Source of the DNA: Fibrobacteria bacterium
Lineage (GTDB): Bacteria > Fibrobacterota > Fibrobacteria > UBA5070
Direction of reading: 5' to 3'
Assembly (NCBI GenBank): GCA_020633825.1
Contig: JACKCV010000002.1
Span: 186,001-250,000, forward strand
DNA length: 64,000 bases
In this document: in pieces, positions 17,698-26,244 of the stretch
How positions within the stretch are numbered: the stretch's first letter is position 1
How the letters are laid out: each line of letters begins with the position of its first letter
Notes under the pieces: generated by a model
The model's database searches: none
What the model was told of the DNA's origin: nothing
What the model saw: only the letters and a program-made list of their open reading frames with translations
Translations under genes and position numbers: made by a program

Positions 17698-20043
17698 ATG
17701 CCATCGAACCGACCCGATCCGGTCCTTCCGCGAATCTTCCGAGGGATCCTCCGCCTCTGGGGCAAGGAGCACCTGGCCCCGTTCGTGGACAGCCTGGTCG
17801 CCCTGGGCAGGCCCTCCGAGGTCGCCTTTCCCCCCGAGCTCCTGGAGCAAGGGTTGTCCCTGGCCCTGTCGGGGATCTCCAACACCGTCGCCATCCAGAG
17901 CAACACCGACTGGGTGTGGCCGGGATGGGTCCGCCGGCAGACCGATCCCGAAGCCCCGGAATTCGTTCCGACCGGGCTGAACCTCCTGACCACGAACCTC
18001 ACCTCGCGGAATTGGACCTCGATCGGTCTGGACGGGTCCCCTCGGGAGGGGATGGTGGATCCTTCCGGGGCGCTCTGCCCGGAACCCTGGGGCTGGTCGA
18101 TCGTTCCCTGGCTGGACGTCGAGGGCCGGTTGCTGTCGTCGTGGTCGGATCTCGACATCGTGCAGGACGTCGCGGCCGGATGCGGACCGGGCGTCCGCTC
18201 GCGCGTGGAGAGCTCCCCGTGGGAGTGGTCCTGGACCTGGGAAGCCTTGGAGGTCGAGGGAATCGAGGGGCTGATGTTGTCCCTCCGGCTCGATTTCGAA
18301 GGGGAGGTCCCCCTGGTCGGGGAGATCGGATTCGCCATCCGTCCCTGCAACACCTTGTCGATGGGCCAGATCAACCGGCTGGAGCACAAGGATCGGGTCT
18401 GGTCGGTGAACGGGCGGCCCCGCATCTTCCTTCCGGTCGAGCACGACCGTTTCCTGGTTTCGGATCGCCACCACGGGGATCCGCTCCGGGGGCTCGGAGC
18501 CGGACTCGCCGTGCGCACCCTGGTTTCCCGTTCCGGGATCGCCACGGCGCTTTCCGCTTGGCGATTCCGGCTGGAACCCGGCCAGTCGCTGGAACGGGAA
18601 GTGTTCCTCCCCCTGGACCCCCGGTCGGGCAGCGCTTCCCGATTGCGTCGGCTCGGAGCCCGCGGGATCGCACATGCGCGGGAACGGACCCGGCACCAGG
18701 AGTCGGAGCGTTCCCGGCAGGGGGTGCGCCTGCGCATGCCCGACCCTCGACTGCAGGAAGCCTTCGACGCCGTCCGGGGGCGGTTGCACGTCTTCGACGA
18801 CCAGGATCGCTATTCCCCGGGGACCTTCCTGTACCACCACCACTGGTTTCGGGACGCGGCCTTCCTGGCCCTGGGGTTCGAGAACATGGGGTTGGGGAGG
18901 CGCACCGTCGAAAAGCTCGGGCTCCATCCGTCCCGCCAGACCAAGGACGGCTTCTACCGGAGCCAATCCGGTGAATGGGACTCCAACGGCCAGGCGCTGT
19001 GGACCGTCTGGCTCCATGTCTCCCGGGGAGGACGGCCCGAAGTCGCCGATCGGATCTGGGCTTCCCTGGTCGCCGGCGCCGATTGGATCGAACGCATGCG
19101 CAGGAGGTCCGGCGACGGCCACCATCCGCACCGCGGTCTCCTGCCGGCGGGTTTCTCGGCCGAGCATTTCGGTCCGAACGACCACTACCTGTGGGACAAT
19201 TTCTGGTCCTTGGCGGGACTGCGCTCGGCGGCCCGACTGGCCGGGATCCTGGGGAGGAACCGCGACGCCGAACGCCTGCGCACCTGTTCCGAGGAATACG
19301 GCGCCGATCTCGCCGCCGCGATCCAGTGGAGTCGGGAACGTGCGGGGGGGGCGCTTCCCTGCTCCCCCTACCGGAGGATGGATGCGGCGGCGGTGGGGAA
19401 CCTGGTGGCCGTCTCGCCCCTGGGAATCGCCTCTCCGGACGATCCATGGGTGGGGCCGACCCTGGAGCACCTCATGGACTCCTGCTTCCGCAAGGGATTG
19501 TTCTTCCATCCGATCGTCCATACCGGGCTGAACCCCTACCTGTCGGTCCAGGTGGCGCGCGTGCTGCTCGCCCGGGGCGACCGCAGGCACGAACGGGTGA
19601 TGGAGGCCCTCCTCGACGCCGCGACTCCGACCTGGTGCTGGCCCGAGGCGATCCATCCCTCGACCGGAGGGGGATGCATGGGGGATGGCGACCACGGCTG
19701 GGCCGCGGCGGAGTTCCTTTCGCTGTGCCGGGACCGGATGGTCCGCGAGGACCCTGTGGGACTCCTCCTCCTCGACGGGGTGCCCCGGTCCTGGTTCTCC
19801 TCGGGGGAGCCCTTCGGGATCCAGGGCGCACCCACCGAATTCGGCACCCTCGACATCGAGGTCGTCCCCGAGGACGACCATGCGCGCGTGGAATGGCGCT
19901 GCGTCCGAGCCCCCCACCAGTCCGAGGGGCGTCTGTTCCTCTCCCTTCCCGCCAACGGTCCCTCCCGCCGGAGGATTCCCCTCGCCGGCCCTTCGGGACA
20001 GTTGCGCATCCTCCTCTCCGAACTTTCGCGAGGCGAACCATGA
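17698..20043 (+). CDS. (alpha/alpha)6 glycosidase-like protein (amylo-alpha-1,6-glucosidase type)
   Basis: The product has about 781 residues from ATG 17698. ATG 17674 and GTG 17647 are alternatives, and none has a clear Shine-Dalgarno. The N-terminal half is beta-rich. From about residue 350 a six-hairpin toroid reads HHHWFRDAAFLALGF, FYRSQSGEWDSNGQALW, GPNDHYLWDNFWSL and HGWAAAEFL, as in GH15/GH63-like and debranching enzymes. Glu in GEWDSNGQ is a candidate acid. No signal peptide, so it is cytoplasmic. It overlaps the next gene as ATGA, implying joint work with the PHP-glycosyltransferase fusion. The substrate is unknown; an intracellular alpha-glucan or a glycan intermediate is a guess. 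Confidence 0.7.
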   Translation: MPSNRPDPVLPRIFRGILRLWGKEHLAPFVDSLVALGRPSEVAFPPELLEQGLSLALSGISNTVAIQSNTDWVWPGWVRRQTDPEAPEFVPTGLNLLTTNLTSRNWTSIGLDGSPREGMVDPSGALCPEPWGWSIVPWLDVEGRLLSSWSDLDIVQDVAAGCGPGVRSRVESSPWEWSWTWEALEVEGIEGLMLSLRLDFEGEVPLVGEIGFAIRPCNTLSMGQINRLEHKDRVWSVNGRPRIFLPVEHDRFLVSDRHHGDPLRGLGAGLAVRTLVSRSGIATALSAWRFRLEPGQSLEREVFLPLDPRSGSASRLRRLGARGIAHARERTRHQESERSRQGVRLRMPDPRLQEAFDAVRGRLHVFDDQDRYSPGTFLYHHHWFRDAAFLALGFENMGLGRRTVEKLGLHPSRQTKDGFYRSQSGEWDSNGQALWTVWLHVSRGGRPEVADRIWASLVAGADWIERMRRRSGDGHHPHRGLLPAGFSAEHFGPNDHYLWDNFWSLAGLRSAARLAGILGRNRDAERLRTCSEEYGADLAAAIQWSRERAGGALPCSPYRRMDAAAVGNLVAVSPLGIASPDDPWVGPTLEHLMDSCFRKGLFFHPIVHTGLNPYLSVQVARVLLARGDRRHERVMEALLDAATPTWCWPEAIHPSTGGGCMGDGDHGWAAAEFLSLCRDRMVREDPVGLLLLDGVPRSWFSSGEPFGIQGAPTEFGTLDIEVVPEDDHARVEWRCVRAPHQSEGRLFLSLPANGPSRRRIPLAGPSGQLRILLSELSRGEP

Positions 20044-22766
20044 ACGACAAATTCCGACAGACCGTGTCCGAGGAGCTGGAGAACCTCCTGCTTCGGGGAC
20101 AGAGCCTCGTCCCGCAGGACGAACGCCTGCGCATCGACCTCCATTGCCACGACCTCCATTCCGATCGACCGGACGAACGGCTGGGAAGGATCCTCGGGAT
20201 CCCCGAGACCTGGGTGACCACCGACGACCTGGTCCGTACCCTCCAAGGCAACGGGACCGATCTCCTCACGGTCACCAACCACAACGACGCGCGGACCTGC
20301 TGGAACCTCCTCGAGGCCGGTCGGGACGTGCTGGTGGGCGCAGAGTTCTCGTGCACGCTCCCCGATTTCGACGTCGGCGTCCACGTGCTGACCTACGGGT
20401 TCGATCCACGGCAGGAGGAGAGGCTGAAGCGCCTGCGCCGGGACGTCTACCGGTTCGTCGACTACTGCAACGAGCAGGATCTGGTCACGGTCCTCGCGCA
20501 CCCCCTGCAGTTCCATTCCCCCAAGGGGCTTCCGCCGATGGAGGTGATGGATCGCCTAGGACTCCTCTTCGAGAGGTTCGAGGTGGTCAACGGGCAGCGC
20601 GACGCCTGGCAGAACGTCCTGACCGCCACCTGGGTGGAGGGGATGGACGAGGAGGAGATCCGCGCCATGGCCAGGCGGGTGCGGCAGAGCCCGGATCTGT
20701 TCGTCCGCCACCCCTGGCGCAAGGCCATGACCGGGGGCTCCGACGACCACATGGCGATGTTCGCCGGGAGCACGGGGACCATGCTGCGCATCCCGGAGCT
20801 CGCCCAGGCGCGTCGCGATGGACGGAAATTGTCGGCATTGGCCCTGGAGGCCCTGAGGCGAGGGGACTGCGCACCCTACGGCGGGACCAACCAGGAGGAG
20901 AAGCTGGCCGCGGCCCTCCTGGACTACTTCTGCCAGGTGGTGCTCCACATGGAGGATCCGGGGCTGGTGCGCATGCTGCTCCACAAGGGCGAGCCCTCCG
21001 AGAAGGCCCTGGCCCTGGCGGTCGCCAACGGAGTCTTCGAGCTGCGCCGGCACAAGACGACCATGGGATTCCTGAAGATCGTCCACCAGGCCTTCGCCGG
21101 GAAGGCGCCGGGACTGGGCGCGAGATTGGCCACCTCCCGGGACTTCCGACCGCTCCTGGATCGCCTGTCGGACATCGCCCGCGCGCGCCGCGAGGGTTCG
21201 AGGGAGCTCGTGGACGTCGTCGACACGGCCCTGCCCGCGATCTTCCGCCATCTCGGGGAACTCCTGGCCCGTCGGGTCCAGGACAAGAGCGAGCGCATTG
21301 AAGGTTTCCTCTCCGGGCTGCGGGATTCCTCCGCCAGCCCGGCGCGGCGCCTGGAGCTTCCCTCGGATCTTCGTCGGCTCTTCGGTGGAGGGGCGCGACG
21401 CCAGCCCGAAGCGCTCCCCGGTCTGGGCAAGCTGGTCGACGGCCTGCCGTACCCGCTCCTGTCGGCCCTGGTGGTCGGAGGCGCCTCCTACGCCGCCACC
21501 CGCGTGCTCAACGAGAAGCGCCCCTTCCTGGACGCGTTCGCCGAGCGTCTCGGGAAACACCGCCACCCGCACCGCGCGTTGTGGCTCACCGACACCTTCG
21601 GCGATCGCAACGGCGTTTCCTCGGCGCTGGCCAGCCTCCTGGCCGAGATCCGCGAGCGCAACCTGCCCATCGACCTCTGCGTGGTGTCCGACACCCTCGT
21701 CGAGGAGGACCACCTGCGAGTCCTCCGTCCCATCGCCACCTTCACCCTCGCCGCGCATTCCCAGCCCATCCGGGTCCCCGATCTCCTGGAGGCTCGCAAG
21801 CTGTTCTCGACGGGCGCCTACGATCGCCTGGTCTGCTCGACGGAGGGACCGATGGGGCTGGTCGCCCTGTTCCTGAAGAACGCCTTCGAAGTGCCCGCGT
21901 GGTTCTTCGTCCACACCGATTGGATGGATTTCGCCCGCACCACCCTGGGCTGGGATCGGGCGGCGATGTCCCGCCTGCGTCGTCTGCTCCGCGCCTTCTA
22001 CTCCTCCTTCGACGGCCTGTTCGTGCTGAATTCCCAGATGCGCGACTGGTTCGTCGGGCCCCAGATGAACATGGCATCCGATCGCGTCCATGCCACCGCG
22101 CACTGGGTGGAAGACGGATTCCGTCCAAGCCCCGACCGGTCGAGGAAGCTCCTCGGCGGGGTCCCCGACGACGTCCCCGTCCTCCTGTTCGCGGGAAGGG
22201 TCTCCGACGAGAAGGGGGTGGGGGACCTCCCCGCGATCCTGCGAAGGGTCCGCCAGACCCATCCCGGGGCGCGCCTGGCCATCGCCGGCACGGGCCCCGC
22301 GTTGGAGCGCCTCCTCAAGGAGATCCCCGACGCCATCTCCCTGGGCTGGTGCGACCAGGCGAAACTGGTGGAGGCCTATTCGGCGGCCGATTTCCTCGTC
22401 CTTCCCTCGCGCTTCGACACCTTCGGGTGCGTGGTCCTGGAGGCCATGGCCTGCGGTCTGCCGGTCGCGGCCTACGCGACCAAGGGGCCGCGGGACATCG
22501 TGCAACCCGGGGCTTCCGGGATTCTCGCCGACTCCGCCGCCGAGCTGGGTTCGAGGATCGCCGATGCCCTGTCCGACCCGCGTCGCCACGCGATGCTTCG
22601 GCTGGGGGCCCTGGAACGCGTGGAATCCTACCAGGCCGAACCCATCCTGCGCGCGCTGCTGGCCGACCTGGGACTGGGGGAGCAGCCCATGCGCAAACGC
22701 CCGCGCCCGGCCGCCCCCGATGCGGGATTGCTCACCGGGCTTCTCGATCTGGTCCAAGGGGCCTGA
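20040..22766 (+). CDS. Fusion of a PHP-type phosphoesterase domain and a GT4 glycosyltransferase
   Basis: The product has 908 residues. The N-terminal PHP domain (about 30-260) has the metal residues HCH (His35, His37), His81, Glu102 in VGAEFS, AHPLQFH and SDDH. A helical linker spans about 260-500. The GT4 domain follows: LWLTDTFGDRNGVSSALASL (acceptor side), LFAGRVSDEKGVGDL (donor side) and FDTFGCVVLEAMACGLPVAAY. The latter is the EX7E motif with Asp in place of the first Glu. PHP domains hydrolyse phosphoesters and GT4 enzymes transfer sugar from nucleotide-sugars. Cytoplasmic. The start overlaps the glycosidase stop as ATGA. Confidence 0.82.
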   Translation: MNDKFRQTVSEELENLLLRGQSLVPQDERLRIDLHCHDLHSDRPDERLGRILGIPETWVTTDDLVRTLQGNGTDLLTVTNHNDARTCWNLLEAGRDVLVGAEFSCTLPDFDVGVHVLTYGFDPRQEERLKRLRRDVYRFVDYCNEQDLVTVLAHPLQFHSPKGLPPMEVMDRLGLLFERFEVVNGQRDAWQNVLTATWVEGMDEEEIRAMARRVRQSPDLFVRHPWRKAMTGGSDDHMAMFAGSTGTMLRIPELAQARRDGRKLSALALEALRRGDCAPYGGTNQEEKLAAALLDYFCQVVLHMEDPGLVRMLLHKGEPSEKALALAVANGVFELRRHKTTMGFLKIVHQAFAGKAPGLGARLATSRDFRPLLDRLSDIARARREGSRELVDVVDTALPAIFRHLGELLARRVQDKSERIEGFLSGLRDSSASPARRLELPSDLRRLFGGGARRQPEALPGLGKLVDGLPYPLLSALVVGGASYAATRVLNEKRPFLDAFAERLGKHRHPHRALWLTDTFGDRNGVSSALASLLAEIRERNLPIDLCVVSDTLVEEDHLRVLRPIATFTLAAHSQPIRVPDLLEARKLFSTGAYDRLVCSTEGPMGLVALFLKNAFEVPAWFFVHTDWMDFARTTLGWDRAAMSRLRRLLRAFYSSFDGLFVLNSQMRDWFVGPQMNMASDRVHATAHWVEDGFRPSPDRSRKLLGGVPDDVPVLLFAGRVSDEKGVGDLPAILRRVRQTHPGARLAIAGTGPALERLLKEIPDAISLGWCDQAKLVEAYSAADFLVLPSRFDTFGCVVLEAMACGLPVAAYATKGPRDIVQPGASGILADSAAELGSRIADALSDPRRHAMLRLGALERVESYQAEPILRALLADLGLGEQPMRKRPRPAAPDAGLLTGLLDLVQGA

Positions 22767-22813
22767 ATCCGGTCCTGGCCGTTCCGGTCCCCGGGGAACG
22801 GCCTCGAGCCGGA

Positions 22814-22833
22814 GGAGAAGGGTCGCCTTCTCC
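22814..22833. terminator. Hairpin after the PHP-GT4 gene
   Basis: A perfect 8-bp stem with a 4-nt loop (GGAGAAGG-GTCG-CCTTCTCC) lies 48 nt after the GT stop. No T-run follows on the plus strand, so it may pause or protect the 3' end rather than act as a classical terminator. Confidence 0.35.
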
Positions 22834-22851
22834 CCAAACCCGAAAAGGGAA

Positions 22852-22886
22852 AGCCCCCGCTCCCCGGTTCCGGGGGGCGGAGGGCT
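22852..22886 (-). terminator. GC-rich hairpin between convergent genes
   Basis: A stem of about 16 bp with one bulged base (arms 22852-22867 and 22870-22886) lies between the convergent PHP-GT4 and amtB genes. On the minus strand the hairpin is followed by CTTTCCCTTTTC, so it works best as a second terminator for amtB. Confidence 0.5.
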
Positions 22887-22926
22887 TCGAAACGGGATCG
22901 ACAGGAGTTCCGGGCGATCGCCGAGG

Positions 22927-22957
22927 AAAACCTCCCTCCTTCCGCGAAGGAGGGAGG
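22927..22957 (-). terminator. Rho-independent terminator of amtB
   Basis: A perfect 11-bp stem (CCTCCCTCCTT and AAGGAGGGAGG, 5-nt loop) begins 9 nt after the amtB stop. On the minus strand it is followed by TTTTCC, the expected terminator form. Confidence 0.8.
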
Positions 22958-22965
22958 CGGGAGCA

Positions 22966-24483
22966 TCAGTTCTCTTCCAGGTGCCATCCGCTTTCGCCGT
23001 GGTCGGCGTAGTCCATGCCCGAGATCTCGTTCTCCAGGGTGGGACGCAGGCCGAGGATCCACTTGGTGGCGACGACGCAGACGATGGTTCCGACCACCGA
23101 AACGGCGATCACGATGCCCATCGCGGAAAGTTGCCCCAGCACCAGCCGGAGGCCCAGGTGGCCGCCGAGGTTGGTCTCGAGGTTGGGATTGATGGCGACG
23201 GAGGCGAACACGGCGGTGAGCAGGGTGCCCACCGTTCCGGCGACCCCGTGGACGCCGAAGGTGTCGAGGGCGTCGTCGTACTTCAGCCAGTGCTTGACGC
23301 GCATCGACATGAAGAAGGATGCGCCCGTGGCGACCACGCCGATGGCCAGGGAAGCCCCGCCGCTGACGAATCCCGCACCCGGAGTGATGGCGACCAGGCC
23401 CGCGACGATGCCGGAGCAGAAGCCCAGGACGGTGGGCTTCCCGTGGAGGATCCATTCCAGCACGGGCCAGACCAGGCTGGAGACGGCTGCGGCGAGGGTC
23501 GTGGCCACGAAGGCGTTGGAGGCGACCCCGTCGGCTCCCAGGGCCGAGCCCACGTTGAACCCGTACCAACCCACCCACAGGAGGCCCGCGCCGGTCATGG
23601 CCAGGACCATCGAATGCGGAGGCATGGCATCCTTGCCGAACCCTTTGCGAGGCCCGAGGATGAGCACCAGCGTCAGTGCCGACCAGCCCGAAGCCATCTC
23701 GACGGCGAATCCGCCCGCGAAATCGAGGGCTTTGATGGGGGCCGATGCGTTCCACACCCCGTTGAAGAGGCCGTCGGCACCCCAGGCCATGTGGGCGATG
23801 GGGATGTAGACGAGGAACAACCACAAGCTGCTGATGAGGATCATGGCGCGGAAGGTGATGCGTTCGGCGGCGGCCCCCACCAGCAGGGCGGGGGTGATGA
23901 TCGCGAACATGAGCTCGAACATGGCGAAGATGTTGTGGCTCACCCAGGTGGAATAGGTGGGATTGGGGGCGGCGTCCACGCCCTGGAAGAAGGCGTATTC
24001 CAATCCCCCCAGGAAGTAGTTCCCCGGGGCGAAGGTCAGGCTGTAGCCGATGGTCCACCAGAGGATGGTGATCACTCCGGCGATCCCCATGCACTGGGCC
24101 AGGATGGAAAGCACGTTCTTGCCGCGCACCAGTCCGCCGAAGAACAGCGTCAATCCGGGCAGGGTCATGAACAGGACCAGGGCGGCCGAAACCATGAGCC
24201 AGGTGTTGTGCCCGGGGCCTGGCGCGAACACGCGGCTGGTGGCGTCGTTTCCGCGCGGGGCGTTGTTGATGTAGGCCTCGAGATCGGCGATCCGCTGGAG
24301 CACCGCCGAATCGACCAGGACCATTCCCGAAGGAACGGCCGGCGCAGGTTCGCTCAAGGTGGGGGCGACCGGGCTGGCAGCGGAGTCGGTGTTGAGGTGG
24401 GTGGGCGTCGCCGAGGCGCTTCCCGCGAACAAAAACAAGCTGAGCGTCAGGCCCCCCAGGGCCCGGCGCAGAAGTCCGGACAT
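22966..24483 (-). CDS. amtB: Ammonium transporter, Amt family, with Glu at the first twin-His position
   Basis: The product has 505 residues, starting at ATG 24483 with AGGAAG 8 nt upstream. A cleavable signal peptide and a 60-residue extracytoplasmic segment precede 11 membrane helices. Conserved pieces: GLVRGKN, NIFAMFELMFAIITPAL, AAERI, DFAGG and TFGVHGVAGTVG. In E. coli AmtB the pore twin histidines are His168 (DFAGGTVVH) and His318. Here the first is Glu262 (GGFAVEM, codon at 23698-23700) and the second His412 is kept. The gene conducts ammonium into the cell. It has a sigma-54 promoter upstream, but no glnK lies beside it. Confidence 0.93.
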   Translation of the reverse strand: MSGLLRRALGGLTLSLFLFAGSASATPTHLNTDSAASPVAPTLSEPAPAVPSGMVLVDSAVLQRIADLEAYINNAPRGNDATSRVFAPGPGHNTWLMVSAALVLFMTLPGLTLFFGGLVRGKNVLSILAQCMGIAGVITILWWTIGYSLTFAPGNYFLGGLEYAFFQGVDAAPNPTYSTWVSHNIFAMFELMFAIITPALLVGAAAERITFRAMILISSLWLFLVYIPIAHMAWGADGLFNGVWNASAPIKALDFAGGFAVEMASGWSALTLVLILGPRKGFGKDAMPPHSMVLAMTGAGLLWVGWYGFNVGSALGADGVASNAFVATTLAAAVSSLVWPVLEWILHGKPTVLGFCSGIVAGLVAITPGAGFVSGGASLAIGVVATGASFFMSMRVKHWLKYDDALDTFGVHGVAGTVGTLLTAVFASVAINPNLETNLGGHLGLRLVLGQLSAMGIVIAVSVVGTIVCVVATKWILGLRPTLENEISGMDYADHGESGWHLEEN

Positions 24484-24536
24484 GTGCGCTTCCTTCGATG
24501 TCGTCAGTGACAAAACGTCACGACGCTGTCAATAAT

Positions 24537-24553
24537 AAGCAAAAAATGAGCCA
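24537..24553 (-). promoter_or_regulatory. Sigma-54 (-24/-12) promoter of amtB
   Basis: On the minus strand TGGCTC-ATTTT-TTGCTT matches the consensus TGGCAC-N5-TTGCW with the invariant GG-N10-GC spacing. It would start transcription near 24527, leaving a leader of about 44 nt before the amtB ATG. This agrees with NtrC-type nitrogen control, known for amtB genes in other bacteria. Confidence 0.75.
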
Positions 24554-24801
24554 GAGTGGCAAAATTGATGGAATCGCCGGTCTTGAATTGGCGAGTCCCT
24601 CAATTGTCGCCGGTTTGGCAAAAACTGTCGATTTTGGCGGTGGGGACGGAGCGCATCCGGAAGTCGCTCCGAGGCCGGAATCGTTCCCAGCCTTCTCCTG
24701 TCGGCGGATGTCGCTATTTTGGCGGACCCTCCCGGATCTCCCGGGAACCGTCGGAGTCTTTCCCGGCGGCTGTCGCGACCACTCCCAGGCCGAACACTTC
24801 C
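24554..24801. promoter_or_regulatory. AT-rich divergent regulatory region with short repeats
   Basis: Upstream of the sigma-54 promoter are the direct repeats TCGCCGGT (two copies about 33 nt apart), AATTG/CAATT arms between them, and several GGCAAAA / TTTTGGCG elements. These are candidate enhancer sites for the amtB activator. The promoter of the plus-strand transporter should also lie here, but I cannot pick a -35/-10 pair. Nothing else coding-like is seen. Confidence 0.35.
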
Positions 24802-26148
24802 ATGCACGATGCTTTGATCCTCTCGCCCCTCTGGGCACTTCCCTTCGCGGGGCTGCTCCTTTCGATCGCGGTCCTGCCTTTGGCCGCCCCCCATTTCTGG
24901 GAGCACCATCTGGGCAAGGTCGCGGCCGGTTGGGCGGTGGCCTTCTGGTTCCCGTTCGCCAGTTTCGTGGACGGGCCGACCGCGTTCTCTTCGCTCCTGC
25001 ACACCTTCCTCCTGGACTACGTGCCCTTCCTGAGCCTGGTCTTCGGGCTCTACGTGGCGGCGGGAGGCGTTCTCGTGGGAGGCTCCCTGGCGGGCACCCC
25101 GGCACGTTCCACGACGCTCCTGGTCGTCGGGGCGTTCCTGGCCAGCGTGGTCGGCACCACCGGAGCGAGCATGGTCCTGATCCGGCCGTTGGTGCGCGGT
25201 CTCTTCGCGCGCAAGTACAAGGCGCACAGCGTCGTGTTCTTCATCTTCATGGTCTCCAACATCGGAGGCTCCCTGACCCCCATCGGCGACCCACCGCTCT
25301 TCCTGGGATTCCTCAAGGGGGTGCCGTTCTTCTGGACCATGAAACTCGCCGGGCCGATGGCGATCTCCATCGGTTTCCTGGCGACGCTGCACTTCCTCCT
25401 GGATTCCTGGTTGTGGAAAAAGGAATGCCGGCTGGCCGGGGGGGAGATCGACGTCGGGCGCGACCGCTTCCACTTGCGGGGAGGATGGAACCTCCTCATC
25501 CTCGCGGGGATCGTCACCGCCGTGATCCTCTCCGGGGTCTTCGGGCACGTCCATGCCGGTCTCACCCTGATGGAGCCGTCGGCCAAGGCTCCCCACGGGT
25601 TGCATCTTCCCTGGGTGGGAATCGCCCGGGATGCCGCCATCCTCTCCTTGGCTTGGCTTTCCTGGCGCATCACCTCCCGGGAGATCCGCCAAGCCAACAA
25701 CTTCACATGGGGGCCCGTGGACGAGGTCGCCAAGCTCTTCGGTGGAATCTTCGTGTGCCTCATCCCCATCCTGCTGATCCTCCACCAGGGGCAGGACGGG
25801 TCCTTCGGATGGCTCCTGGCGGCGGTCCGCGACCCGGCCCATTTCTTCTGGATCACCGGAGCCCTGTCGAGCTTCCTCGACAACGCCCCCACCTACCTCC
25901 TGTTCTTCGCCGCGGCCGGAGGCGATCCCCAGGTGCTCACCACCACGGGGGCGGTGACGCTCATGGCCATCAGCGCCGGGGCGGTGTTCATGGGAGCCAA
26001 CAGCTACATCGGGAACGCTCCCAACTTCCTCGTGCGCAACATCGCCGAGGAGAATGGCGTCCGGATGCCGAGCTTCTTCGGATACCTGGGCTGGTCGGCC
26101 TGCATCCTGCTTCCCTTGTTCGTCGGACTGACCTGGCTGTTCTTCTGA
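24802..26148 (+). CDS. Ion transporter of the citrate/Na+:H+ antiporter superfamily (CitMHS-like)
   Basis: The product has 448 residues from ATG 24802, chosen because the frame upstream is not membrane-like. About eleven hydrophobic segments. Two inverted-repeat signature regions are present: SNIGGSLTPIGDPPLFLGFL and SSFLDNAPTYLLFF...SAGAVFMGANSYIGNAPNFLV. These are typical of the IT superfamily (NhaD/CitMHS/ArsB), where Asp and Asn residues in the discontinuous helices bind Na+ and substrate. It is usually annotated as a sodium:proton antiporter or putative citrate carrier; the substrate cannot be decided here. Monocistronic. Confidence 0.85.
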   Translation: MHDALILSPLWALPFAGLLLSIAVLPLAAPHFWEHHLGKVAAGWAVAFWFPFASFVDGPTAFSSLLHTFLLDYVPFLSLVFGLYVAAGGVLVGGSLAGTPARSTTLLVVGAFLASVVGTTGASMVLIRPLVRGLFARKYKAHSVVFFIFMVSNIGGSLTPIGDPPLFLGFLKGVPFFWTMKLAGPMAISIGFLATLHFLLDSWLWKKECRLAGGEIDVGRDRFHLRGGWNLLILAGIVTAVILSGVFGHVHAGLTLMEPSAKAPHGLHLPWVGIARDAAILSLAWLSWRITSREIRQANNFTWGPVDEVAKLFGGIFVCLIPILLILHQGQDGSFGWLLAAVRDPAHFFWITGALSSFLDNAPTYLLFFAAAGGDPQVLTTTGAVTLMAISAGAVFMGANSYIGNAPNFLVRNIAEENGVRMPSFFGYLGWSACILLPLFVGLTWLFF

Positions 26149-26159
26149 GCTCCGCCAAG

Positions 26160-26182
26160 CCTGCCCGGGAGATCCCGGCAGG
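26160..26182. terminator. Hairpin after the antiporter gene
   Basis: The inverted repeat CCTGCCCGGGA-GA-TCCCGGCAGG (one bulged C) starts 12 nt after the stop. It lacks a T-run. It lies between convergent genes and is a plausible weak terminator. Confidence 0.4.
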
Positions 26183-26244
26183 TCGCCTTCGCGTCGGTGG
26201 TCCTCCCGCCTGCGCCAGGCCTTCGGGTCGGAAGGCGTTTTCCG

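Noticed and set aside
22090..24510. 806-residue plus-strand open frame crossing amtB
   Set aside because: It is the mirror of amtB plus an out-of-frame part of the glycosyltransferase, with composition typical of a shadow.
24508..24522. GTGACAAAACGTCAC near amtB as another CRP-like site
   Set aside because: The half-sites are separated by 7 nt, not 6, so it does not fit the CRP-family core. It may still be a different operator.
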